Part shown: in pieces, positions 37,237 through 46,714 of the stretch
How the letters are laid out: each line of letters opens with the position of its first letter
Numbering within the stretch: position 1 is the first letter of the stretch
Assembly: GCA_963704585.1 (NCBI GenBank)
Contig: OY969919.1
Location: 496,001-560,000, forward strand
DNA length: 64,000 nucleotides
Direction of reading: 5' to 3'
Source of the DNA: Bog-756 sp963704585
Lineage (GTDB): Bacteria; Actinomycetota; Acidimicrobiia; Acidimicrobiales; RAAP-2
Position numbers and translations under genes: made by a program
Notes under the pieces: model-generated
What the model was told of the DNA's origin: nothing
What the model saw: the letters and a program-made list of their open reading frames with translations, nothing else
Databases searched by the model: none

Positions 37237-38770
37237 CTAGGTGCCGGGCAGCGGGGTGAACGGGGTCATCGTGACCCAGCAGGTCCCCTGCGCCTTGCTC
37301 TGGGAGGTCAGCTGGCACTGGGAGGAGGGAGGCACGTTGTTGTGCAGCTTCACGATCTTGTAGAGCGTCGCGCCGTAGAACTTGTGCGGCCCGTAGGTCA
37401 GGATCGGGGTCGACGTCCCCGGAAAGTCGGTGACCCGCGAGAGCGCCTCGACGAACGTCCGACGGCTGAGATCGTGACCCGCGTTGCGTGCGGCCTGCGC
37501 GAAGAGCGTGATGACCTCGCACCAGTCCACCACCGGACCCTGCTCCTCGATGTAGTCGGTGTTCGCGCCCGACGGGATCTGCGGGTACGCCTTGTGCCAG
37601 GGCAACCAGCAGGCCTTCACACCGGGGTCGTAGCCGCGGGGACCGGTGTAGTTCGAGGGCGTCGTCCCGCCGCCGAGCGTCTGGGTGGTGAGGCCCTCCT
37701 GACCGTCGAGCGCGGCCTCGTAGGGGATCGGGATGAGGCCGAGCGCCGACTCGATGCTCAGCTCGTAGTCCGAGAGGAGGAGGCGCGGGTAGTACTGCTG
37801 TGACGTCTCCGCCTGCAGGATCGGGTAGAAGACGTTGAACGGGATGAGCGGGATCACCGAGGTGACCCCGTCGGTCCGGAGCTGCTGGATCACGAGCGGC
37901 GCCTCGGTGTTGGTCGTCGCCGACTCGTTGGGGTCGGAGGCGATCGTGACGACCTCGGGGGTGATCCCCGCCTTTCGCAGGTCGGGCAGGAGGTAGTCGT
38001 CGAGTGCGAGCTGGTCGGACGCACGATCCCCGGCGATGATCCCGAGCTTGTGGCCGGCGCCGATGAGCTTGTCCTGGACGCCCCAGTCCACCACCGCCTG
38101 GAGGATGACCGACTGGTCCGGCCCGGTCCACCAGAGGTACGGCGAGCCGAGGGTCGTCCAGTTGGTCACCGTCGTCCACTGTCCGATGAAGGGTGTGTGC
38201 CCCTCCTGGGTCACGCAGAGCTGGTTGTCCCCCGTCCAGGCGCCGATCCCGTCGAGCACCGCGAACGCGGCCGGGGAACCCTCGGTCCACGTCTTGCAGA
38301 GCGCGCGCATCGCCGCCTCGCTCGTGGGGTCGTAGTTGGCGATGATCGCGTTGATCTTCCGGCCGTTGATCCCGCCCGCGTCGTTGACCTGCTTGACGTA
38401 GAAGTCGATGGCCTTGGTCTGCTCCCCGTACTCCGGGTCGGACGCGAACCCCTCCTGCCCGGCAAGCGAGTTGAGCGAGACCACCGGGAAGACCACGTTG
38501 ATCGAGCCGGCGCTCACGCCGCGGGTCGAGGTGCTCGCCTGGTCGACGGGGACCGGGCCCGACCCGCCGGTGTGGGGGCCCCCGAGCCCGCCGGTCGGCG
38601 CGGCGGCGGTCGAGGTCGCCGAAGGCGCGGAGGCCACCCACGCGACGAGCGCGGCCACCACCACCGCACCCACCACCAGGGTGCGGATCTTCGTCGCGCG
38701 GGCGGCGGACGAAGTGGCCCCACGAGCGGGCCACGCCGGAGAAGGGGTTCCAGCGGCGCGACGCGCTCAC
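37237..38770 (-). CDS. Liv-type periplasmic binding protein, membrane-anchored, apparent +1 frameshift near 38701
   Basis: The mature part is a Leu/Ile/Val-type ligand-binding protein: INVVFPVVSLNSLAGQEGF, KAIDFYVKQVNDAGGINGRK, and LGIIAGDRASDQLALDD. The N-terminus is split between frames. From GTG 38770 it reads SASRRWNPFSGVARSWGHF, then runs out of frame. Removing one C in the run at 38699-38702 joins it to RRRATKIRTLVVGAVVVAALVAWV, a positive-inside hydrophobic anchor. No lipobox cysteine follows (ASAPSATST), so it may stay tethered by its signal anchor. It is the best candidate receptor for the LivHM/LivG/LivF importer 9 kb downstream. The methyltransferase gene follows on the same strand. 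Length about 510 residues. Confidence 0.75.
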
Positions 38771-39018
38771 GACCCCACCACCCGACCGGTCGACTGGCCG
38801 CCGCGGTGTCGCGCCTCGCCCACGCCCGACTCCTCCCCTGTCGCACGCGGTGGAACCGTTCCCCGCGGGCGCCACGGTAGCAACCGCCGGATTGCCGCGC
38901 TCGCGTCCTGTGAGAACCACGTTCCGCACCATCGCCGGGGTTGGTTAGGTTGGTGGGCGGGGCACGAATTGCCGCGAGTGACCGGTGCAGCCGGGCACCG
39001 ATCACATGAAGGAGCAGC

Positions 39019-40083
39019 GTGGAGACGCAGGGTGGATCCCGCGAGCCGGCCGCGGTGCGGCCGGTCGAGCCCGGCGCCCCGCCGGCCGTGCCGCCGCGTC
39101 CGCGTCGAGAGGCTCCGGCCGTCGAGGTGGTCGAGCTCGTGAAGCGGTACCCGAAGGCGCCGATCGACTCGGTCGCGGGCATCAGCTTCGAGGTCGGTCG
39201 CGGCGAGGTCTTCGGCTTCCTCGGACCGAACGGCGCGGGCAAGACCACGACGATCGGGATCCTGACCACGCTCATCCGGCCGACCGGCGGCTCCGCCCGG
39301 GTGGCCGGCGTGGACGTGGTCGCCGACCCGGTCGGTGCTCGGAAGGTCCTCGGCGTCGTACCGCAGCAGAACAACCTCGACCGGTCGCTCTCGGTCCGCC
39401 AGAACCTGCTCTTCCACGCGAGCTACCACGGGGTGCCCCGCGCCCGGCGCCTGGCGCTCGCCGACGAGCTGCTCGAGCAGTTCGGCCTCGCGGACCGCCC
39501 CGAGGGCCGTCCCGACGACTTCTCCGGCGGCCAGATCCAGCGGATGATGATCGCCCGCGCGCTCATGCACTCGCCGACGGTCCTCTTCCTCGACGAGCCC
39601 TCCACCGGCCTCGACCCCGCGGCGCGCCTCTTCATGTGGGAGAAGGTCGCGGAGCTCCGCGCGGAGGGCACCACCGTCGTGATCACGACCCATGACATGG
39701 AGGAGGCCGCGACCCTGAGCGACCGCGTCGCCATCATCGACCACGGCACCGTGCTCGCGCTCGACACGCCCGACGCGCTCGTCCGGGGCATGACCAGCGA
39801 GCGCACCCTCGACTGCTCGGTCGAGCCGGGTCCGATGGCCGACGTCGCAGCGATGAGCGCAGCGCTCAAGCGCCTCACCGGCGTCGCCGAGGTCGACCAG
39901 CTCGACGACCCGGGCCTGAGCGGCTGGCGGTTCCGGCTCTACGTCCGCGGCGAGGCCGCCGCGTTCGTCGCACCGGTCGCGCAGGCGGTCAACGGCGCGG
40001 GCGGTCGGCTGACCGACGTCCGCCTCGGCGAGCCGAACCTCGAGGACGTGTTCATCCACTTGACCGGGAGGGCCCTCCGATGA
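39019..40083 (+). CDS. DrrA-like ABC exporter ATPase
   Basis: 354 residues from a GTG at 39019, preceded by AAGGAG. About 35 proline-rich residues come first, then the ATPase domain: Walker A GPNGAGKTTT, signature FSGGQIQRMM, Walker B LFLDEPSTGLDP and the switch His in TTHDMEE. The C-terminal part contains EPNLEDVFIHLTGR, the tail typical of DrrA/CcmA-type drug or lipid exporters. With the permease encoded by the next gene (ATGA overlap) it makes a two-component exporter, possibly for an antibiotic or a lipid. A TAGGTT box upstream near 38948 could be the -10 of this operon. Confidence 0.88.
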   Translation: METQGGSREPAAVRPVEPGAPPAVPPRPRREAPAVEVVELVKRYPKAPIDSVAGISFEVGRGEVFGFLGPNGAGKTTTIGILTTLIRPTGGSARVAGVDVVADPVGARKVLGVVPQQNNLDRSLSVRQNLLFHASYHGVPRARRLALADELLEQFGLADRPEGRPDDFSGGQIQRMMIARALMHSPTVLFLDEPSTGLDPAARLFMWEKVAELRAEGTTVVITTHDMEEAATLSDRVAIIDHGTVLALDTPDALVRGMTSERTLDCSVEPGPMADVAAMSAALKRLTGVAEVDQLDDPGLSGWRFRLYVRGEAAAFVAPVAQAVNGAGGRLTDVRLGEPNLEDVFIHLTGRALR

Positions 40084-40901
40084 CCACGACGCCGGTCGCG
40101 GAGCAGGCCGTGGTCCCCGACGTGGCGAGCTGGGGGCCGTGGCGCACCGGCGTCGCGATCCTCCGGCGCGACCTCTTCGTGACCGGGCGCGAGTTCCCGA
40201 TCTTCCTCACCCAGGTCATCCTCCAACCGCTCTTCCTCCTCTTCGTCTTCGGCAAGGTGCTGACCGAGCTCGGCTACGCGAAGCCCGGCTACGCACAGGT
40301 CCTCTTCCCCGGGCTCGTCGCGCTGGCTGCGGTGCTCACCGGACTCCAGAGCACCGCGCTGCCCCTCGTCATCGAGTTCTCCTACAGCAACGAGATCGAG
40401 GACCGGCTCCTCGCACCGCTGCCGATCGGCGCCGTCGCCGTCGAGAAGGTGGTCTTCGCCGCGATGCGGGCCTGTGTCGCGGCCGCGGTCATGTTTCCGG
40501 TCGGGATCTGGATCCTCGGCTCGATCCCCTGGCAGGCGGGCACCGCGGTCGCGGTCGTCGTGATGACGATCCTCGGCGCGCTCCTCGGCGCGGCGATGGG
40601 CCTCATCCTCGGGACGTACGTGCCGCCCAACCGGATCAACGTGACCTTCGCCCTCGTGCTCACCCCGCTGATCTTCACCGGATCGAGCCAGTACCCGTGG
40701 CCGTCGCTCGGCCAGATCCGCTGGTTCCAGATCGTCTCCGCGCTCAACCCGATGACCTACGTGAGCGAGGGGCTGCGCGGGCTCATGGTGCCGAGCGTCC
40801 CGCACATCCAGACCTGGCTCTGCTTCGTCGCCGCGGTCGGCTTCCTCGCCGTGCTCGTCGTCGTCGGCATGATCGGGTTCATCCGGCGCGCCCTCGGGTG
40901 A
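40080..40901 (+). CDS. DrrB-like ABC-2 exporter permease
   Basis: 273 residues from an ATG inside an ATGA overlap with the ATPase gene. After a soluble start there are six hydrophobic segments. The segment SALNPMTYVSEGLRGLMV near the C-terminus is the classic ABC-2 permease motif, and LAPLPIGAVAVEKVVFA lies in the central loop. It forms the membrane part of the exporter with the gene at 39019. Substrate is not indicated by the neighbours (a PIG-L enzyme and sugar dehydrogenases follow), and the pair may serve detoxification or export of a lipid. Confidence 0.87.
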   Translation: MTTTPVAEQAVVPDVASWGPWRTGVAILRRDLFVTGREFPIFLTQVILQPLFLLFVFGKVLTELGYAKPGYAQVLFPGLVALAAVLTGLQSTALPLVIEFSYSNEIEDRLLAPLPIGAVAVEKVVFAAMRACVAAAVMFPVGIWILGSIPWQAGTAVAVVVMTILGALLGAAMGLILGTYVPPNRINVTFALVLTPLIFTGSSQYPWPSLGQIRWFQIVSALNPMTYVSEGLRGLMVPSVPHIQTWLCFVAAVGFLAVLVVVGMIGFIRRALG

Positions 40902-40918
40902 GCGCGCGCCCGCCCCGT

Positions 40919-40924
40919 TACGCT
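40919..40924 (+). promoter_or_regulatory. -10 box TACGCT of the PIG-L gene
   Basis: TACGCT, six bases before the ATG at 40931. It suggests that the PIG-L, SDR and alcohol dehydrogenase genes have their own leaderless promoter, separate from the exporter genes upstream. Confidence 0.4.
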
Positions 40925-40930
40925 TCGGCC

Positions 40931-41719
40931 ATGGACGCACGCGAGCTGTGGGGCTCCCTCGACGAGACGGTTTTCGAGCGCACGGTGGCCGTCTCGCCGC
41001 ACTTCGACGACGCGGCTCTCGGCTGCGCGCACCTGCTCTCCAGCCGTCCGGGGTGCACGGTCGTGACGGTTCTCGCCGGCCGGCCCCCCGCCTACCCCGA
41101 CGAGGTCACCGACTGGGACGCGGCAGGCGGCTTCCGCACCGGCGACGACGTGGTGGCCGCCCGGCGCGAGGAGGACCGCGCAGCGATGGAGACGGTGCGG
41201 GCCGCACCGGTGTGGCTCGAGTTCTCCGACCACCAGTACCTCGCCGTTCCGGACCGCCCCACGCCGCACGACGTGGGGCCCGCCCTGCGCGCCGCGCTCG
41301 AGGCGGCCGACGCGACCGCGGTCTTCCTCCCGATGGGGCTTGCCAACCCCGACCACGTCCTCACCCACGACGCGGGGCTGCTCGTGCGCGAGCAACTCCT
41401 CGCCGGCGGAGGCGGCCCGCACTGGTTCTGTTACGAGGAGGGCGGGTACAAGCACCTGCCGGGGCTGCTCGCCTGGCGGGTCTCGAAGCTCTTCCACAGC
41501 GGCCTCTGGCCGACCCCGGCCGTGGTCCCGGTCGAGCCCGACATGACGGCCAAGCGCCGGATGATCGAGTGCTACCGGAGCCAGCTCGGGCCCCTCGAGC
41601 GCGACCACCTGCTCACCGAGCGCCTCGACGCCAACGTGCCGGAGCAATACTGGCGGCTCGACAGCCCGCCGTCCGGGTGGGAGCGCCTCATGACCCAGGA
41701 GGACCTCGATGCCTCGTGA
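40931..41719 (+). CDS. PIG-L family zinc deacetylase
   Basis: 262 residues from the ATG at 40931. SPHFDDAALG is the metal-binding motif of the family (usually HPDDE), with His24, Asp26 and Asp27 retained but Phe and Ala replacing Pro and Glu. ANPDHVLTHDAG carries the second group of His ligands. Family members remove N-acetyl groups from GlcNAc-containing compounds such as mycothiol precursors, lipids or glycans. The altered first motif suggests a distinct subgroup. Genes for an SDR and a zinc alcohol dehydrogenase follow on the same strand, so this may be a step of sugar or natural-product modification. Confidence 0.8.
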   Translation: MDARELWGSLDETVFERTVAVSPHFDDAALGCAHLLSSRPGCTVVTVLAGRPPAYPDEVTDWDAAGGFRTGDDVVAARREEDRAAMETVRAAPVWLEFSDHQYLAVPDRPTPHDVGPALRAALEAADATAVFLPMGLANPDHVLTHDAGLLVREQLLAGGGGPHWFCYEEGGYKHLPGLLAWRVSKLFHSGLWPTPAVVPVEPDMTAKRRMIECYRSQLGPLERDHLLTERLDANVPEQYWRLDSPPSGWERLMTQEDLDAS

Positions 41720-41761
41720 CCGCCGCCACCGACCGGGCTCCCGCCGCGGGCGGGCCCACCG

Positions 41762-42547
41762 ATGACCGTCGCGCTCGTGACCGGCGCGTCGTCCGGCATC
41801 GGGGCGGCGACCGCCCGGCTCATGGCCTCGCAGGGCACGACCGTCGCCATCACCGCCCGTCGGGCCGACCGGCTCGAGGAGGTGCTCGCCGACTGCCTCA
41901 CCACCTCGCCCCGCTCGCGCTCCTACCCCGCGGATCTCGCCGATCCCGAGGGCGCCGCCGCACTGGGACTCCGGATCTGGGACGAGCTCGGGGGGATCGA
42001 CGTCCTCGTCAACAACGCCGGGACGCCGATGCGCAAGGGCGTCGACCGCCTCACCCTGTCCGATGTCGACCGGGTCATGACGGTCAACTTCCGCTCGCCG
42101 GTCGCCATGACCCTCGCCCTCCTCCCTCGCATGCTCGAGCGCGGCTCGGGCACGATCGTGAACGTGTCGAGCGTGGGGGGACGACTCGGGATCCCCAACG
42201 AGTCCGCGTACTGCGCCTCGAAGTTCGCACTGGCCGGATGGAGCGAGGTGCTCGCCTCCGACCTCTACGACACCGGCGTGACGATCCGCCTCGTGCTGCC
42301 CGGTCCGGTCGACACCGAGGTCTGGGACCAGCCGGGCAACGACCCCGCGCCCTACAAGGGCCCGTTCGTCCCCGCCGAAGACCTCGCGGTCGGCATCGTC
42401 GAGTGCCTCACGAGCGACCGGTTCGAGCACTACGTCCCCGACATGCGGGCCGTCGTCGAGATGAAGAACCAGGACTTCGACGCGTTCGTCGCCGGCATGC
42501 ACGCGATGCAGGCACAGGCCGCGGCCGACCCGGGGAGCGGCTCGTGA
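41762..42547 (+). CDS. short-chain dehydrogenase/reductase
   Basis: 261 residues from the ATG at 41762. TGASSGIG near residue 7 binds NAD(P), NNAG follows, then the Ser in NVSSVGGRLG and the catalytic YCASK. It is a paralog of the SDR at 59672-60475: both have MTLALLP-like and LTLALLP segments, ERGSG and PGPVDTE/PGVVDTE after the active site. The stop overlaps the GTG of the alcohol dehydrogenase (GTGA), so the two enzymes are made together, perhaps as successive oxidation steps of one alcohol or sugar. Confidence 0.85.
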   Translation: MTVALVTGASSGIGAATARLMASQGTTVAITARRADRLEEVLADCLTTSPRSRSYPADLADPEGAAALGLRIWDELGGIDVLVNNAGTPMRKGVDRLTLSDVDRVMTVNFRSPVAMTLALLPRMLERGSGTIVNVSSVGGRLGIPNESAYCASKFALAGWSEVLASDLYDTGVTIRLVLPGPVDTEVWDQPGNDPAPYKGPFVPAEDLAVGIVECLTSDRFEHYVPDMRAVVEMKNQDFDAFVAGMHAMQAQAAADPGSGS

Positions 42548-43794
42548 AGGCCCTCGTTTTCGGCGAGCGCCCGGATCCCGCCGAGGCGCGGCCGGTGCCG
42601 GCCGACGAGCTCGAGGCGCATCTCGCCTCCCTCCCCTTCGGGCTGCACGAGATCGACGACGCGCACCCGATCCGCCCCGACTGGGTGGTGACCCGACCGA
42701 TCCTCTCGGGGGTCTGCGGGTCCGACGCCAAGCTGGTCCTCGGCGAGTTCGACGACGGCGACATCGACAACCCGATGGCCGCCTTCTCCTCGCTCCCCCA
42801 CGTGCCCGGGCACGAGGTCGTCGCCGAGGTGGTCGCGCTCGGGCCGGCGGCGCGGGGGATCGAGGTCGGCCAGCGGGTGGTGCTCAACCCGTGGCTCAGC
42901 TGCGCGCCGCGCGGGATCGAACCGCTGTGCCCGCCGTGCCGCGCGGGGGACCTGAACATGTGCTGGTCGTTCACGAAGGGCGACATCAGCCCCGGGGTCC
43001 ACATCGGCGTGGTGACCGGCGCACCCGGGGCGTGGGCCGAGCTGCTCGCCGCGCACGCCTCGATGCTCCACCCGGTGCCCGACGACGTGTCCGACGAGGC
43101 CGCCGTGCTCGCCGACCCGTTCTCGGTCGCCTTCCACTCCATCGTGCGCCACCCGCCCCCGCCGGGCGGGCGCGCCGTCGTCTTCGGCTCGGGTGCCCTC
43201 GGGCTCTCGAGCGTGGCCATCCTCTCGGCGCTCTACCCCAACGTGGAGGTCGCGGTGGTCGCGCGCTTCCCCGCCCAGGCGGCGACGGCCAAGGCGTTCG
43301 GCGCGTCCCTCGTCGTGCCGCACGAGCCGAGGCTCGAGCTCGTCGAGGCGCTGGCCGAGTGGTCCGGCGGCGTGCTGCACTCGGGGCTCGACGGGCTGCC
43401 GATGACCCACCCGGGTCACGTCGACGTCATCTACGACACCGTCGCGAAACCCGAGACGTTCGAGGTCGGGGTGCGCGTGCTCGCCGAACGCGGCCGGCTG
43501 GTCTACACCGGCGTCGCGATCCCGGGGCGGTGGGAGTGGACCCCGATCTACTTCAAGGAGATCTCGGTGATCGGGTCCAACGCGTTCGCGATCGAGGAGT
43601 TCGAGGGGGTGCGGCGCCATGCGATCGACCACTACCTCGAGCTGGTCCGCGAGCGGCGGATCGACCTCTCGGCGATGGTCACCCACCGTTACGGGCTCGC
43701 CGAGTGGTGGGACGCCCTGAAAGCGCTCGCCCGACCGGCCGAGAGCGGCGTGCTCAAAGCGACCTTTGCTCCGAACGGCGGCGCCGCGGCCTGA
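42544..43794 (+). CDS. zinc-dependent alcohol dehydrogenase (MDR superfamily)
   Basis: 416 residues from a GTG in a GTGA overlap with the SDR gene. Catalytic zinc ligands are Cys in SGVCGSDAKL and His-Glu in VPGHEVVAEV. The cysteine lobe CAPRGIEPLCPPCRAGDLNMC is unusually spaced but has four cysteines for a structural zinc. NAD binding is through VVFGSGALGLSSVAIL. The enzyme should oxidise a secondary alcohol or polyol. An extra 30 residues between the N-terminus and the catalytic zinc set it apart from typical 340-350 residue enzymes. Convergent with the FGGY kinase gene. Confidence 0.85.
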   Translation: MKALVFGERPDPAEARPVPADELEAHLASLPFGLHEIDDAHPIRPDWVVTRPILSGVCGSDAKLVLGEFDDGDIDNPMAAFSSLPHVPGHEVVAEVVALGPAARGIEVGQRVVLNPWLSCAPRGIEPLCPPCRAGDLNMCWSFTKGDISPGVHIGVVTGAPGAWAELLAAHASMLHPVPDDVSDEAAVLADPFSVAFHSIVRHPPPPGGRAVVFGSGALGLSSVAILSALYPNVEVAVVARFPAQAATAKAFGASLVVPHEPRLELVEALAEWSGGVLHSGLDGLPMTHPGHVDVIYDTVAKPETFEVGVRVLAERGRLVYTGVAIPGRWEWTPIYFKEISVIGSNAFAIEEFEGVRRHAIDHYLELVRERRIDLSAMVTHRYGLAEWWDALKALARPAESGVLKATFAPNGGAAA

Positions 43795-43803
43795 GCCGGG
43801 GGC

Positions 43804-45186
43804 TCAGGCCCGCGCGCTGAGCTCCTCGAACCGGTTGAACCGGCGGCCCGCCGCCTCCGCCCACCGAGGCTCTGGGTCGAAGTGTCGACCGGTCCTGGCC
43901 CAGCCGGCCGCCCGCTCGAGCGAAGTCTCGAGGCCGGCCACCATGCGGGCCACGTAGGCCGCCCCGAGTGCCGCGCCCTCCGAGACCGCGACCGCGTCGA
44001 CGGGCAGGCCCGCGGCGTCGGCGACCGCCTGCATCCAGGCGTCCGAGCGTGAGCCGCCCCCCGCGGCCACGATGCGGCGGGCGGTGCAGCCCGACCGCTC
44101 GACGATGCGCCGGATCACGAAGCCGCTCGCCTCGTGGGCGGCACGGAGCAGCGAGCCGGGACCCTGGGCGATGTCGAGCCCGTGGAGGCTCGCCCGCAGG
44201 CTCGGGTCGTGGAAGGGCGTGCGCTCGCCGCGCAGGTACGGGAGCCAGATCGGCACCGACCCCGGGTCGCCCTCCGGCTCGCCGCCGCGGTCGTCACCGG
44301 TCCGTGACGGGGCGCGCACGACCGAGCGGACCCAGTCGGCGAAGAGCGCCCCGGCGTTGCTCGCGCCGCCGACCATCACCTGCCCGGACTCGGTGCTCGG
44401 GAAGGTGGTGAGTCCGGGGATCTCGATCCACTCCTCGGTCACCACCCAGAGCACGAGGGTCGCACCGAAGATCGCGAGCACGTCACCCGGCTGGACGGCC
44501 CCTGCCACGATCTGCTCGCAGAACGCGTCGATCGAGCCCCCGCCGACCGCGGTCGGCGTACCGGGCACGGTCCCCATCGACTGCCCCATGAGGCCGACCC
44601 GGCAGAGCTGGCGCTCCTCCACTCCGAGCGCGCCGATCGCGCCGCGGTTCCAGCGGCCGCCGACGTAGAGGTCGCCGAACGAGGTCGCCGTCGCGGTGTC
44701 GACGCCGGGGATGCCCGAGATCGCGTAGGTGGCCACCGCCTGACACGGCCAGTAGCCGGCCGCGCCGGGCAACTCGGCGACGGCCCATTCGAGCATGCGG
44801 CGCCCCTCCTCGCGCTCGCCGCCGTTGTCCTCCGGCCGCGCGGTTCGCTCGCCCGCGGCGGCGCGCGCGTCGCCGTAGAGGAGGCCGGGCAGCTTCGGCA
44901 CGCCGCGCCGGTCGACCGCGGTGATCGACGGCACCATCGAGGAGACCACGACGCCGGCGGCGGGACCGTCGAGCTCGGCGGAGACCGCGGCGAACGCCCG
45001 CCGCGGTCCGCGGCGCCACGCGCCGGTCGCGTCGTGCTCGAGGAGGTCGGCGGTCGGCGTGCCGATCCGGTGCGGGACACGCGCACGCGCCACCACCGTC
45101 CCCTTCTCGTCGACCGCGACCGCCTTGGTCGACGTGGTGCCCACGTCGACGCCGATCGTGCAGGTGGCGCCCTCCGTCCGGGTCAT
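43804..45186 (-). CDS. FGGY-family carbohydrate kinase (xylulokinase-like)
   Basis: 460 residues from the ATG at 45186. The ATP-phosphate motif is TIGVDVGTTSTKAVAVDE. SSMVPSITAVDRRG and the GLLYGDARAA region form the sugar pocket. YLRGERTPFHDPSLRASLHG is the FGGY_C motif, and IVAAGGGSRSDAWMQAVADA the ATP adenosine site. Compared with xylulokinase (about 490-500) it is a little short. It is a second FGGY kinase, distinct from the one at 28248-29694, and lies convergent with the alcohol dehydrogenase and divergent from the hydroxyacid dehydrogenase, so it may phosphorylate a sugar made by them. Confidence 0.87.
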   Translation of the reverse strand: MTRTEGATCTIGVDVGTTSTKAVAVDEKGTVVARARVPHRIGTPTADLLEHDATGAWRRGPRRAFAAVSAELDGPAAGVVVSSMVPSITAVDRRGVPKLPGLLYGDARAAAGERTARPEDNGGEREEGRRMLEWAVAELPGAAGYWPCQAVATYAISGIPGVDTATATSFGDLYVGGRWNRGAIGALGVEERQLCRVGLMGQSMGTVPGTPTAVGGGSIDAFCEQIVAGAVQPGDVLAIFGATLVLWVVTEEWIEIPGLTTFPSTESGQVMVGGASNAGALFADWVRSVVRAPSRTGDDRGGEPEGDPGSVPIWLPYLRGERTPFHDPSLRASLHGLDIAQGPGSLLRAAHEASGFVIRRIVERSGCTARRIVAAGGGSRSDAWMQAVADAAGLPVDAVAVSEGAALGAAYVARMVAGLETSLERAAGWARTGRHFDPEPRWAEAAGRRFNRFEELSARA

Positions 45187-45272
45187 AGGGCACCAGTATG
45201 GACGCGAACCGGCCCACGGGCAGCTGCTACCCTCCGGGTCGGTCGGAACCAGCGCGAGGAGACACCGAACGC

Positions 45273-46259
45273 ATGCCGGAGACACGCCCGAAGGCCCTCG
45301 TGACCGCCGCCGTCCGCGGACCCGGGCTCGACCTGCTCGGCCAGCTCTGCGACGTGACGCTCGACTCGTGGCTCGACCAGTCGACGCTGCGCATCTACAA
45401 CGCGGAGCAGCTCGCCGAGCGGATGGCCGACATCGGCGCGTCGGTCTGCGTGGTCGAGAGCGACCGGTGTGCCGGGCCGCTCTTCGACCTCGACCTGCTC
45501 GCGGTCTGCAGCTGCCGCGGCGATCCCAACAACGTCGACGTGGCCGCCGCTACCGCGGCGGGAGTGCCGGTCCTGCGTGCCCCGGGGCGCAACGCGGACG
45601 CGGTGGCCGAGCTGACGGTCGCGCTCCTCTTCGCGGCGACCCGGCAGGTGCTGGCGGCGGACGCGGACGTGCGCCGCGGGGAGATCTACAAGGACGGCAC
45701 CATCCCCTACCAGCGCTTTCGCGCCTGGGAGCTCGCCGGCCGGACGGCCGGGCTCGTCGGGCTCGGCGCCGTGGGGCGAGCCACGCGGTGGCGGCTGCGG
45801 GGCCTCGGGATGGACGTGCTCGCCTACGACCCCTACGCGCCGGAGGCGACCGTCTCGCTCGACGAGCTCCTCGAGCGCAGCGACGTGGTCTCGATGCACG
45901 CGCCGGTCACACCCGAGACCACCGGGATGATCGGGGCGGCGCAGTTCGACGCGATGAAGGACGGCGTCGTCTACGTCAATTCCGCGCGCGCGGCGCTCCA
46001 CGACACCGACGCGCTCGTCGCGGCGCTGCGCTCGGGGAAGGTCGCCGCGGCCGGGCTCGACCACTTCGAGGGCGAGTTCCTCGACACGTCGCACCCGCTC
46101 ACCGAGTTCCCCTCGGTCGTCCTCACGCCGCACATCGGCGGTGCGACGTACGACACCGAGACGAACCACACGTCGATCATCGCGGAGGACCTCTGCCGCC
46201 TGATGGCCGGGGCGCGACCGCTGCACGTGGTCAACCCCGACGTGCTGGACCGGCGGTGA
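45273..46259 (+). CDS. D-2-hydroxyacid dehydrogenase (phosphoglycerate dehydrogenase-like)
   Basis: 328 residues from the ATG at 45273, with GAGGAG eleven bases upstream (an in-frame ATG at 45198 would add a non-conserved leader). NAD loop GLVGLGAVGRATRWRLRGLG; catalytic Arg in NSARAALHD; Glu in the DHFEGEF region and His in LTPHIGGAT. No ACT domain follows, so it is not a complete amino-acid-regulated SerA. Family members reduce glyoxylate, hydroxypyruvate or other 2-oxo acids. Its stop overlaps the start of the DUF35 gene (GTGA). Confidence 0.85.
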   Translation: MPETRPKALVTAAVRGPGLDLLGQLCDVTLDSWLDQSTLRIYNAEQLAERMADIGASVCVVESDRCAGPLFDLDLLAVCSCRGDPNNVDVAAATAAGVPVLRAPGRNADAVAELTVALLFAATRQVLAADADVRRGEIYKDGTIPYQRFRAWELAGRTAGLVGLGAVGRATRWRLRGLGMDVLAYDPYAPEATVSLDELLERSDVVSMHAPVTPETTGMIGAAQFDAMKDGVVYVNSARAALHDTDALVAALRSGKVAAAGLDHFEGEFLDTSHPLTEFPSVVLTPHIGGATYDTETNHTSIIAEDLCRLMAGARPLHVVNPDVLDRR

Positions 46260-46714
46260 GCGAACCGGCCGGGTCGGACGCACGCACCGGCATCGCAGCC
46301 GGACCGGCGATCCGGCTGCTCCCCCGGGTGAGCGGCGAGAGCGCGTTCTTCTGGACGAGCGGCGCCGACGGGAGGCTGCGCTTCCTGCGGTGCCGCGACT
46401 GCCGCGAGTACGTGCACCCGCCGGCGCCGTGCTGCCCGTCGTGCCTCGGATCCGACCTCGCGCCCGAGGCGGTGAGCGGGCGCGGGACCGTCGTGGCCTA
46501 CACCTGCAACGTGCAGCAGTGGATCCCCGGCAGCGACCCGTACCTCATCGGGCTGGTCGCGATCGACGAGCAGCCGAGCGTACGCCTCACGACCAACCTG
46601 GTCGACGTCGAACCCGACCGGGTCGAGTGCGACATGCCGGTCGAGGTCGTCTTCGAGCACCACGAGGACGTCTATCTCCCGCTCTTCCGGCCGATCACGG
46701 ACCCGGGGTCCTGA
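46256..46714 (+). CDS. DUF35 zinc-ribbon/OB-fold protein
   Basis: 152 residues from a GTG at 46256 (GTGA overlap). The zinc ribbon CRDCREYVHPPAPCCPSC has four cysteines in a CxxC-x10-CxxC arrangement; the OB-fold part with SGRGTVVAYTCNVQQWIPG follows. DUF35 proteins bind acyl-CoA and act as obligatory partners of thiolase-like enzymes, as in the ChsH2-Ltp2 aldolase of steroid side-chain degradation. The next gene encodes just such a thiolase-like protein and starts with a TGATG overlap, so a complex is very likely. Confidence 0.87.
   Translation: MSEPAGSDARTGIAAGPAIRLLPRVSGESAFFWTSGADGRLRFLRCRDCREYVHPPAPCCPSCLGSDLAPEAVSGRGTVVAYTCNVQQWIPGSDPYLIGLVAIDEQPSVRLTTNLVDVEPDRVECDMPVEVVFEHHEDVYLPLFRPITDPGS

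Noticed and set aside
38771..39018. a small gene in the 248-bp region between the binding protein and the DrrA-like gene
   Set aside because: Only short open frames without ribosome binding sites or family features occur; the region more likely holds two promoters.
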